Shown one piece after another: positions 21,901-34,500 of a stretch of DNA of 64,000 nucleotides (position 1 is its first letter; each line of letters begins with the position of its first letter). The stretch lies in assembly GCA_020152595.1 (NCBI GenBank), contig JAIGNY010000147.1:1-64000 (forward strand), written 5' to 3'. Both the position numbers and the translations under genes were made by a program. The notes beneath the pieces are model-generated. The model was not told the origin of the DNA, searched no databases, and saw nothing but the letters and a program-made list of their open reading frames with translations. The DNA comes from Chiridota heheva (Eukaryota; Echinodermata; Holothuroidea; Apodida; Chiridotidae).

Positions 21901-22053
21901 TAACTTATTAACAAATATTTTTACTGACAGTCACAGATAGATGAAAGCAACACAAACATTTGCTATGCGAAATTCAAATCTAACTCTAACTATGCTTTGG
22001 GAATATTGCTAGGGCAAAAAAAGTGTGTGTGCGTGTGGGGGACGGGGGAGCAT
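18985..22053. other. SF3B1 distal upstream region
   Basis: Non-coding, with a poly-T region (19807-19852), a G-rich repeat edge (about 20145-20220) and a GGGCTTCGCCCCTGGACCC-type repeat word (about 21265-21330) typical of old transposon remnants. No gene is supported. Confidence 0.45.
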
Positions 22054-22151
22054 AGGTATTCCTAGCGTTATGGCAACCTATATTCTTACTAGTATATCTA
22101 TATGTATATATACTAGTAAGCATATAGGTTGCCATGACGCTAGGAACACCT
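22054..22151. mobile_element. 98-bp hairpin (foldback) element
   Basis: Two arms of about 44 bp: AGGTATTCCTAGCGTTATGG and so on to ACTAGTATAT, then the reverse complement back to ATGACGCTAGGAACACCT. They flank a few AT-rich bases. The same left arm occurs at 18659, next to the (AT)n tract. Confidence 0.85.
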
Positions 22152-22428
22152 GTGGGGGGGGGGGAATAACCACCCCCCTCTCAAAAAAGTGGAGAAGATG
22201 ATCTGTATATATCTCTCACCCGGGATCTACGAGTATTCTTCGTCTTTGAAATTTTAGTAAAGTTTAGCAACAATTCCTGAAAGTTTGCCAAAATGTAGAA
22301 CATTTTCTCCTTAAATTCCAATTTTATTTCAAAATTGCTTGGAAACTAGCGAAAGCTTTCGAATCATAACTTAAAATTTGATGATTTATTTCATGATTTG
22401 ATGATCACTTCAGGCTTCCACTGCACAG

Positions 22429-22438
22429 ATATATAAAG
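22429..22438 (+). promoter_or_regulatory. SF3B1: Possible TATA-like element of SF3B1
   Basis: ATATATAAAG lies 100 bp before the start codon, so a transcript starting about 30 bp downstream would have a 5' UTR of about 80 nt. There is no other support. Housekeeping genes such as this one often lack a TATA box. Confidence 0.3.
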
Positions 22439-22537
22439 TGTAATAGCGCCCTCGCAAATATACGCTAAGCAACGTTGAGATTATTGCCTGAACGTTCTCA
22501 GATCATATTTTTGTACGAGAATTGCGCCGTCAAAATC

Positions 22538-22565
22538 ATGTCTGTTCAGGCAGTTAGCAGAGAGG
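22538..22565 (+). CDS. SF3B1: SF3B1 exon 1
   Basis: The ATG at 22538 gives MSVQAVSRE plus one base, then the donor GTAAGT. The phase matches exon 2 (G|CC, alanine). Human SF3B1 also begins with a tiny first coding exon. The peptide itself is not conserved, so the start rests on phase, donor and position. Confidence 0.8.
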
Positions 22566-25500
22566 GTAAGTGAAATAGATATTAATCCTACTTTTTAAAT
22601 CTTTAGCAATTATATTAATGTATTGTAATAGTTAATTTCCGGGTTATGTTTGGAGTTCCAACTGGTTCAGTGTTTTGCAAAATATTTGAGCCTAATGCTA
22701 CATTTTGTATATAAAGTTGTTTGGTAGGCTAGCATATAAAGCTTTAATGGAATTAAGGTTAATGTAATTTGATGAGATTACTGCTATAATTTTTAGTGAG
22801 ATAGCCAACAATTTAATGATGCGTTAACACACGTTAATTACGATGTTACCAACTGGTGTGGTGAACATCATTCTGGATCTGAATGCGCCTAGGCTATGTT
22901 GCATTAACCAGTCCGTTATGTCGGAAAATATGGCCTAACGTTAAACTAACTAGCCTTGGGCTAGTACGCGTTCACATACAAACTTCAAATAGAGCAGATC
23001 TCCTACCAATTAGGGTATGTGCCCATGTTCATTGAGATGGTCGGTTTGACTTAACCGTGTACGGGCATAGTACGGTTTTGCCAAGTTGAAGGGGAAACTT
23101 TGTCATTACAGTCTATGGGATATTTTTTATGAAACTTGTGTCGCCTCAGCCAGTCAGCAAAAATTAGTGGTACTTTTATGTTGGAAACTATTATCTAATA
23201 CACAACATTTGTGAAGAAAAATAAATTATGTCTAGTATTTGATGAAAAATCACAAAAAATATGTTTTTCTCCTATAGACTGCAATTATAACTGACTGTTT
23301 GTTTTCCCCTTTGACTGAAGTTTGAGATCGTCAAAAAAGCATTGTTACGTCACCATGCACCACAACATTCCTGGATGTCCGACCTCCAGAATCAATGGGA
23401 TTTAACATGTAGGGAGATGGGAAGGAAGGTGGGGGGGGGGGACCTATGAATTTTGGATAATAGGCTTGCTGCCTGAAGCCTTGGTCCAGATCGTAGTAAA
23501 TCTAACCTTAAGAGCTCATTTCTGTCACTGTCGTAATGGAAAGCAGAACGCTCGCTTGCACCAATGCTTGTCAAGTCTGTTTTTGAAAATGTTCAGCTTA
23601 TTAGCATCCATCACATCATCTGGTAGCAAGTTCCAAAGTTTACAAACACGGTTAGAAATGAAATTGTGATAAAGACTTTGGGATTTTGAGCCTCTAGTTA
23701 CAGTATAATATAGTATTATATCTGAAAACAAAGAACTTGGCCACAGCAAGATCATAGATGTTGGAAACGATCTTATATACTTCAGTCATATCACCCTGGT
23801 TCTCCTATATGTCAATGTTAGTAAGTTTAGCTTGGCTAGTCGCTCTGGATATAATAGATGCGATAATGATGGAATTAATTTAGTCGCTCTCCTCTGAACG
23901 CTCTCAATCATGTCAATATGCTTTTTCATATGCAGAGACTAAATACACTTTAAAAATTTGATGTGTGGTCTGACAAAGGCCTTATATAGTTGTACGAGAG
24001 ATATATCATCAAAAAAAGTAAATACTCTTCTGATAAGTCCTAATTTTTGCTTGCATTGTTGACTTTCTCATTAATATGTGCATCCAAAAATAGGCTAAAA
24101 AAAACAAAACAATCCTAGATTTTTCTGGGAGCCTTTATTTTTGATATCAAAATTAACCTCCTCAGTGAAAAATTGAACACACTTAGCCTAATGCTAAGCC
24201 TAACATTAGGCCCACTTCATTATGTTTCCAGTTGGAAAGAACAACGATAGATGGTAAAAATTTGAAAGAAAGAAGAAAAAAAGACATCAATTTTTTCTCA
24301 GTTTTTTTCAAATTCGTAAATGCTCAGAACAATACATGTAATGCCGGCGCATGTACCTGTGTGTGCACAAATAAAATGTATTACGCCTTTAAATAAATAA
24401 GCTTGCGCAATATTTTTAATATCTTACCTTCAAGGCACGTAAGTATGCATATAGCATTAATATACGTGTTGGAATTGCAATGCTCAAACAGTGCAATCCA
24501 ATTCCTGCGCTTTATATATGCCTGTGAAAAACGGCTGTGAAATTTTCTTGTCCACGTTGCTCTTTCTCTTAACTTGTGTATACTCACGCACGCGTAATAA
24601 GGCTTCGCGTTTAAAGTCAGTTCTACGCAGGAATTTCACTGTAAAAGACTACAGGGCCAAAACTTTGAGAAAATAACATTTTTGACAAATTTCTAGCAAT
24701 AAGTTTTACTCTGTGATATTATCGTTTGATTCTTGATTGTCTCCTTAATACAGAGGACTAAGTTTTTTGTGTTTACAAGGTAAGGAAATAAGTTGGTATC
24801 CATCAGAAGTGAAAGTTTGTTGTTTCTGTGATGTTACATATCCATTGCATATGGCCCATAGCGCTGTATTGAAATGGTGGCTCACTAGGTCTAAACCAGT
24901 AAACATAGGCTAGGCTAGGCTTAACCAGCAGCCAAAATGCAGCCAACGTCAACCAGATCTGTTGAACATGTTGTTACCTAGAATACCTACATAATGACTA
25001 TGCCTTCTTAAAATAAAGCTTTTGATAGACAGGCTTATCTAACAACAATATTTACCATTAGATGTGTTGCCAACACATTTTGTTTTTAATTTTTGTTTTG
25101 TTTTAAATGGTGACACTTCCTCACGATGAAATGATGAAATATTTCTCCTTTCTTAGCCTATGAACAGCAGATTAAGGATTTACAAGCTCGTACCACTGCT
25201 TTGCGTTCAGAGGGTGCCACCAATGGGGATGCCAACAGCCAACGTAGGGAGCAGGAGGGGATTGGATTTGCAGAGAAAGGGCATTTTGACCAGAACATTT
25301 ATTCAGCTCCCACACCAAGAAGAAAGTTTGCTGGTTACGATCTCTCCATTGCAGCTAATGAAGAAGATGATGTGAGGATTCTTTGGTTAATTTGTGCACT
25401 TAAAATCTTTATTTCATCTGATTGAATTAGAAATAAGAGATCTATCTTTTGACTAACTTTTATACCCCTGAAGCAGTCTTTTAACACATTTTTTGTTAAA

Positions 25501-28500
25501 AGTAAGCACTTAAAAGCTACTAGTATGGGAGCTGCCATTTTGATTTAAAAACATGCAGAAAATGATGTCATCAACCCAGCAGGATGTTGGAATGCCTTGT
25601 ATCTCAAGTTTTTTAGCTTATTCTTTTCGATTTGTCAACCATTTTGGGTACCAAGAAATTATCAAAACATGCTTTTAATAGAACTTTGTGTCACATCATT
25701 TTAGAATGAAAACTTACATAAAATGTATAAAGAAATACATTATAACCCTTATGTCCCTGTAGGGGAAATAGTGTTATTATGCACACAATATTCATACAGG
25801 ATTGAACTGCAAACTGGCAAACTCCCATGTGTCAACTTCAAACAAATAACTTGAGATAGTTCTAGATTTTGACTTGCTGTTTTTGGATGTTGGTTTGGAT
25901 TTTAATCCTTTATCATGTAAGCATTGTATTGATCAGATCTTTGTCTCCTTCAATTTTGTTTTACATAATATACACTTCTTATTTTTTCATCAATTTAATA
26001 AATAAGATTCTGTAAACTGTTTTCAAGAATGTAGATGTTTAGTCATAGATTATTTTATTTTCCATTAATTTTCCTGTCTGTAGCTATTTGAATTAATGCA
26101 TGCTCCCATATTTTAACGGTAATCCTGTGAGAGGTATGCAAACCATGTTAATCCATTGGTCCAAATTTGAATAGAATATATATGCAAATGTAATGAATAT
26201 AGTAAGATTGATAAGAATTTACATTGGTTGGTTTTACTGTAGGCTTTGTAGATGAATATTTGAGATGCCAAGATTTTTCTCATGTATTGTCTTTCTTTAT
26301 ATACTTGCTCTTCCTCATAGGATGATGACGATTACTCCAGTGCCTCCTTAATGACCAAAAATTCTTACACAGCGCCATCAACATTGTTCAGTGAAAATCA
26401 AGAATCTGGCAAGGTTAGTGTTCAGCGGAGAGGATAAACATTCACTGTATTTGTCATGATATTTAAGTATATAAGGGTGTTTCAGCTGACGTCATTAGGT
26501 CACATGACTTTGTTGACATCTCCATTTTGTCGGTCAAAAATACTGTCATCTGCTGTAAACTTAATTAGACTTACATACGTTTGCATGTTGTTAAATAAGA
26601 TTATTTTTTGTAAAATAATTATGCCAGAACCTTGCTGTGCCATTGGTTGCATTAATAGATGTGTGCGCAGGAATAAAAAGACATTTTCTCAATTTCCATC
26701 TGATCCTGATCGACGTTTGAAGTGGGTTTCTGCTGTACAATGTGACAGCTTTCAACCTACGACTCATGATTTTCAGCAAGCACTTGTAAGCTTTGTCTGA
26801 GTATAATGAACAATCAGCAGGCTTTAACGTTAAAAGTTACTTTTCATATACCCAGTGAGTATATAAAACTTCAGGAAATATGAAGTAAAATTGGAAGCGA
26901 ACAAAAACAAATTGCAAGTAGTAAAAATCGCTGAACTGTTACTGGTAGGTTAGCATGTAGCATGTTTGTTGTATGTGTGATGTGACAGGGCTGGTGAAGA
27001 CGCGTGAAAAGCAACGATGCCGCTGCCCTGCAAAATGGAATCCAGTTGAGTTAGAGTCACGTGATGAAATCCCTCTATAGTTTATAAGTTCTTGGTTGTG
27101 TAGCATTTGTAGTTCTTCTTATTGAGTCCACATCATAACAGCTATATTTGGTTAAGCCATAGCTGAACACAGTGCTGGCATTGTCAATATATTCTGTAAG
27201 GTCAGCAGCAGTGCATGTGTCCTCCAACTGGGAAACAACATCTCAAGAGGTGTTCCATTGTTTGTAGCTCTGTGCCACTGGGTTGGATGTATATCTCATC
27301 CCCATTTATTCAGGATGATATTGGTATGTCCAACTCCCATCCTTAGGCGGTTAAGGCATTTCTTCTCTCCCCAGGTTGGGTCTGCACCAGCTGAAAGCTC
27401 TTCTTTTGCCATCAACTTCATTGTTACAAGTGGTGGGAGATCAGCGAGTCTTTTTTTTCACATGACGGCATGAGTTTCACGGGGTTGTCACACATATAGG
27501 AAGCTTCTCTGTGACTGAAGGCGACTCTTGAGTGGGCGTGTGTTCAGACATAGTATCTGTAGTGAATGGGCATTAATAGCATGTATCCAAACTTTTTTTC
27601 AGTCACATCCAGAAGTAGTTGGTGTAATAGATGGTAATTTTAAAGAATTTGTCTTATGATGTAGAAATCAAAGTGTGACACAGGTATGAGAGATTTGTTG
27701 TGTTGTCTTTAGTAACAATTTCATCTGTGTTTTAAGTCACTGGAAATAAAACTCTATGATGAATAAGATTTCTTAAAGGGAAGCTTTCACGCAGACGAGT
27801 TGTCACATAAGATTATTCACGTGGAAGTTGAAATGTATTAAGCCAAAATCCTGAATGGCATGTGAAATAAGTCGTGTTGATTCATTGATCGGTTTAACGA
27901 CTGCAGCGCCGTGATGGCTCCATGTTTGAGAATAGTCCCCCGGGGACTTGTAAAAGTGAGACGATGACATGCGCGGTGATGGCGCTATGTTTGAGAATAG
28001 TCCCCCGGGGACTTGCGAAAGGTTTCAATTTGTCAGACGATGGCACAAATAGGTGCAATGCTTTTGAGGCCTTATCGATGTATTATTATTATTATTGAAT
28101 GAGGTATTTTATTTATTTTTTCCTAGGATTATGATCCATTTGCCGAAACAAGAACAGCGCGCATTGCAGACAGAGAGGATGACTACAGAGCCAAAAGGAG
28201 GATGATGATAATATCCCCAGAACGTCACGATCCCTTCGGTGTGTATTTCTACATTGATCATTTTATTTTGCTGCCTCTGCTCTTTGATCACTACTCTTAT
28301 GTCTATTTATCTTAAAATAAATTAAATTTGAAGTATGTCATACCCAGGTTTGGCAGATAGCCTTTTTTGTTTTTTGAGTTTATGCTTCAAGGTACAAAAA
28401 CAAAAAGGAAATTTTAAGTTTTGGAGAAAAGCAACTTTTGCCAAGTTCATCCCAACTGCTTCAAGAGCTGTAAACATTTAGGGATTTTAATATGTTAAAT

Positions 28501-31500
28501 TGACCCAAAAATTCAGTCAAAATACTTTGATTGTAACAATCAGTACATTTACATGTAAATTTTACCTGATGAGAAATCAATTTTGCAAGAAGAAAAAAAA
28601 TATTGCAAAATAAACGAACAAAAAAAGGTTTTAACAGAGCTGAAATTCTGCGTGCTTCGCAAACATGGCGGCCATTTTTTCCAGATGACTGATATGAGCA
28701 TTACTTCCGAGGAGGTGGCATAGTTTTGAAATTGTTATACAGCGAGGCATCATAGTATGCAAGATTTTCACAGGGAAACTTTGAAAGCCCTAGCAAGTAT
28801 GGCAAAAAAGTAACGCGATGTTGAGTTTAAATGACTTTGAGAGGAAGTTATCTGTTCTATCTAAACTGAATTTCGATGCACATTTTTCATAAAAATGATG
28901 AGTTATACTGTAGAAGTAAACTTTTTACGATTTGGAAAGCAAAATTCCAGCCTCTATTTGCGCAATGTAGTCAATACTTTTGCCATACTGGTTGCACGAT
29001 TTTTCTTACTTAGCTTCGTAAATTTGGAGCAATTTTGGTGTATTTCTGAAAAGTACGGTACTAAACACTTGTAAACGATACATGCTTGCTTTTTTTTGGC
29101 GTTTACATGTTTACAAAAATCCCTTAAAGATCACAGCTCTACGTACCACCCATATTTGAGCCATCAACCTCACAAACAAGTAATGATGCCTGAATATATT
29201 GGAATGGAAATAGCATTGAGCTACCAGTGGAAAGTTAAAAAAGTCTTGTAACGGTTAAAACCTTGTTAACCCTTACTCTACCACGTGGCAATGATATCGC
29301 CGTTTTGAAACTACCTTTTTCTAAAAATAAAATTAGGACCTTACCAAAATCCTATAGGGGGCAAATAGTTTTATCGCAAAGATCTCAGAAAGATCTTTCA
29401 TAATGTTGTATTTTTGGGGAGGTATATACTCACTTTTTTTCAGTAAATTTTGTCCAAACATTCAGAAATTTCACTTTTTGTTTAAAATGTCCCAAAAAAT
29501 GCATAATTTTGAAAAATTTCCAAAAGGTGCATAAAAAATAAATTAAGACATTTTCTTTTTATATGTAATATGTAGACAAGTCATATTGTCCAAATCAAAT
29601 CAAATTTTGCTCATACCTGCTCATAATTTTTAAATTATTTGTAAAATAAGTGAACTTATATGATTTTTAGTGATTTTTTAACCCTTTTTGTTAAAAAAAT
29701 TGTGTGATCCACACCTATATTGTAATGAAGATTTTCAAACACCATTCTGTAGCGAAAACAATGTGCTTTCACATGGATTGCTGCAGTAAAAGACATGCCC
29801 CCTGGATCGTTCCTAACAACGTTTTATAGCTATGTCACTCAAGTTATTTTTAGATTTGTTAACATTTACGTTGAAACGACAGAGGAACTTGTATCCCTGA
29901 ATCTTGTTTGAAAGTGAAACTGAGGATTAGGAAGAGTCAGAAGGCTTATTGCCAGTGATGGAAATCTTTTAGTACCTGGACCCAACCCAGAGGAGACCCA
30001 AAGATTATCAAAACCAGGTGAAATGATTTTTTTCAAATTTCTCAAATCGAGAGTGCAAGTAAATGGGTCACTAAAATTCGATGTGATTAACATGAATTGT
30101 CCGTTTTATAGTAATTTTGGATTAAACTTTACAGATCAACCTTTAATTTGTAGTGCAACATTGCCACTAGACCTATTACGCGAAATCTTGATTCCATGTT
30201 GTGAGGTTGTGGTGCAGTGGAGTAGGATTACAATTCTAAGGGGAAAGGGTCCTATGTTGTGGGAAAGAGGTGGGGGCCAAGCAGTCCCATGGTGGGGGCC
30301 AAGCAGTCCCATGTAGGGGGAAATTATTTTCTTTGAAGTGATTAGATCCTGGAAGAGGGTCATATTTTAGGAGGAAAGGCATTACCCCTTTTTCCCCCTC
30401 CCAATATAAATAAGCCAGAACTCCCACCCCCAACCTCTGTATTTCCTTGGAAACAGTTGAAATTATATTTCTCTTAAGGATTTTCCTATATTTGGAGAAA
30501 TTTGTTGACATTTCATACACGGTACCAACTGTCACTGAAGGTTACCAAGTTTAGCAAAGTCAACATGATTACTGATGCTCTGAACCATTTTGGAGTACCT
30601 TTTCACCAAGAATTCCCATAGGAATCAACAAAAGTAAGTCTCTACAAGACATTCAGCATAACCTGAATGAATATAATATTTTCAAAGCTTCCAGTGGCTG
30701 AAATTAGCTCATAAACTGAAAATTTCAAGCCTGCGCATAATAAATGAGGTAAATTAGCTATTTGGATATCATTTGCATAACATTTTTTATTGAAACATTG
30801 GTGTAAACATTTCCTTTTTACATTGTATTAGTTTTGTGCATCATAGAAAGAAACAATGCATGTTTATAGGAAAGAATATAGCCAAATTCTATCAGATAGA
30901 TCATTGGCAAATGCAGAGGTCAATTGTTTGGTCAAACAGGTCAAAAAATTTAAACTGACATGAATTTTTTTCTTCCTCCAAAAAATTCAAGAGTACTTTT
31001 AAATGAAAGGTCCTTTACAATTCAAATAAATTCTATCAATATTTTGTTTCTTCTAATTAGCCACAAGAAAGCAGAATATCACAAAAATAGCAGTTTAAGG
31101 ACATCTAATAATCTGAATTAATGACCTCATTTGCATAAATTTGCATATTTGACCATAGAATAATGCAAACCAACGTAAAGTCCAAAGTCTTAGCTTTCAT
31201 ATAACATAAACTTATTACAGTACAAAATGAAAATCAATTTGTGAAAAAGTTCCCTAAGATAACACTTGTAATCTTAAATGCTCTGGTAGAGTAAGGGTTA
31301 AGGTTGAAAATTGTACAATTTAGTCTTTGCTTAAAAACATGAATTTTTATCATGTTCCTTTGTAAAGGGATGCAGATGGGCTGCTAATGGGGATTTAAGG
31401 ATGACTCATAAACTTTTGTGCTGAAATTTGTGTTTCTAATTTGTTTCAAGTATACATTTTGGGGACTAAAGAAAATAATCAATTGTGACCTATTTGCAAC

Positions 31501-34500
31501 TTTGCACTAGGATTAGCAATTTTTAGAATTGAGATTGGCAATGTCTCTGTTGTGTCAAACTCTCTTAATAATCGCCACAAAATTTGTTTTACTGTCAAGT
31601 GACCGATTTGTTAGATGCCACGACTGTCCGAACACTCACGCTGTCCATTCCTACTTAAAGATTTGTGTATCATTAAGAACTAATACTGAAGTATTCTGCA
31701 AGAAGCTACAGTGATTGTGTAAAATAAGTGTATCTGTGACTATCTTTCTTCGGTTATGTGCAGTAAAACTAATTGTAATTTCTCATTCTCTCCCCAAACA
31801 GTTGCCAATTTGGTTGCCGTCGCCGTTGGTTTAATATAGTCACTAAGACAATGACTGGGCAGTTCCATCTTATTTTATTGATTCACCAAAAGGGGCATGG
31901 GTTGAGGGAGGAGGTTATGAAAAACAATGCCATTGTTTTCTGTCATTAGTACTGAAATTTGAAGATATATTCTGAAAAAAGGTCAGAATATGTGGGCTTT
32001 GTATCGGGTGTGCAAGTAAGTTGTCTGGACATTGTAGGGGGGATAGAATTTTGTCAGTGTGACTTCTTTGGACGAATATTTGGTCTAAACTCTCATTGGT
32101 ACATGGAATGAGTAAGGTAACGGTACTTGTAAGATTTACTGCGGTAGAAATGGATGTTTGCTTTACCCAGGGGCCAATTTTATTTGATTGAAATCAGGAT
32201 CTGGAGTGGGGCCAGTCCATGATATATCTATTCTCCAGTTTGATCAAAACTCTAAGTGGATTTTTAGTTGAGGGCAAAAAGGGTGTTGAGAACTTCCAAG
32301 TAGCAAATACTTTGAAACCTTATTGATAGCAAATGTAGAGCATTAAGTTTCCTTGGAATGATTAATGCAGCTATTGCCACTCTTGATTACAAACATCAAG
32401 ATGGGTCTTGTGTCGAGTGATTAGGATGTGAATCTAGTTAAGCACGATGAGATGTAATAATTGGCATACCAAATCGTGTATGACCTAATTTTTATTTGGG
32501 GGTGGGGGAGGGGGTTAACAAGATCACTATAGGGTGGTATCAAGATCACTATAACTGGAATTGTATCTTGCAACTATGGAGTTAAGTGCATCTTTTCAGC
32601 TAACACTTTGGGGTATAGGTCCATAATCTTCACTATGGCATATATCGAGTGTTTAAAGGTGTAATGGGTATGGTAAGTAGGTTCTGTAAGTAAGAAACAC
32701 TCCCACTGCACTAACCCAGAAAGCTTGTCTTTTTTAGGTATATCATCCTCTTCTTCAGGTTTTCAGCCGGTAAACGGACGAGCAAGCCAGGACCCATGAG
32801 AGTACGTATAAAGCATCCAGCAAAGGAGAACATTGTATTCAGCAAAAAAGGTTTACAGTGCAAAGGAGTGAGAGAGAGATTTGAACATGATTTCAAAAGT
32901 TGGTTTCCAACCCTTGTTCTTCTTACCTAATTAGTCAACCTCTAAAATGCAAAAGATAAATCCCTTTATTAATTTTATCAGGTCAAGAGGGAAGATTTGT
33001 TTAATAGGAGACTCGCAATCAGCTGCCCAATATTCTCATCTGAAAACCTGCATTATGACAGGGACTGATCCTGTTTCAGGGATCTATTATGATGCATTCA
33101 GAGAGCACCTAGTTTCTACCATTGAAGCCAAGACAGTGAAATCAGCTGCCTGTTAAACATGCAGGGGTGCCCCGCCCTGTCAGGCTCAAGCTCATTTCAC
33201 TCTCAAAATAAATCATTTTCCCCCTCAAATGAAATAAAAGGGTTGGAGGCCATCTTTGTGTTTCATAATGTAAGGAAAGCATGATCAGAGTTCTTTGCAT
33301 CATTTGTGCTTCAACTAAGTATGTAGATTAAAATCAATTGCTCTAAATGCCTAAATTTGTGAAGAAATAATTGTTACTGGTCGGATCACTCATAGAACAC
33401 ATTTGTTGCTTGACAACAAAAAATTCAATTCATGTAAATATTCATTAATAGTCAATTTTTTATTTATTCTATTCTGATTTGATGATTGTAAAGGACGTTG
33501 GCCAAATTTTAAAAATTTAGAGAGAAAAAAATCATGAGCAGCATTCGCTGTTTTTCAACAAATTTTTGAAGCTAAAAGATTTCATCATTCCCAGCAAAGA
33601 AAGTTCTAGATTCCTTGGAATCACACTCTCAGGATCTGCCTCGGTGTCATAAAAACCATCCCCATTATCAGTCTTCACGTTGAGGCCAATGAACATCTTC
33701 TCTATAGCCAGACACACCTACTCCCTACCCAACTGGTTCATACCTCCTCCCCCCCCCCCCCACCTAAGTCTTCCTAGGCCTCTCTTTTACAAAAGCTTAC
33801 CACAACCCAGCCTTTTTGCACTCCAAATACTGTCAACTTAGTAGACACTTCCACAACTACTCATTCCTAAGGGATCCACATGTAAAGGTACCTCAGCAGC
33901 TGCCACCGCCTGCTCCAGCCTTGCCCTTTCTTCAAGCCTACCAGACGGAGCCGCTATCTTTTTTCCTGAGGCAAAGGCTATCCTCCTAGCTTTAAACTTT
34001 GCAGAACTCTCCTTCCGCTCTTGCTTTGTCATCTTCTCTGACTCAAAATCAGTCCTCACAGGCATCCTCAACATGCATTGTTTTAATCTCCTCACCTTAC
34101 CAATTTTAAACAAAATGCACACTCTCCTATGGCAAGAAATTCATCTTTCTCTGGGTCCCCAGCCACGTAGGTATCCCCGGGAACGACAGGGTCGCCAATA
34201 ACGCTGTGTCGAACCAAATTTCTTCTATTAATACACCTCACTCGAACTTTGCCAAAATACCTCCCACTACCTCAGGAGGACTTGGCAAGACTCGTTGGAA
34301 TCTGGAGACTAATAATAAACTTCACACAATCAATCCGAAAGTAGGCATCAAAACTCCACTACTAAGTCACAATTGTAGAGAGGACATGGTCATCACCCCC
34401 ATTTGCCTAGGCCACACCTATCCCACCCACTCCTACTTTTCTGGATCCCAAACTTATCTGCCCCACTTACAATACTGATCTCTCAATCAATCATATCCTC

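Noticed and set aside
30300..30535. Minus ORF (99 codons) as a transposase piece
   Set aside because: Proline-rich translation of a G-rich duplicated stretch. No transposase motif is visible.
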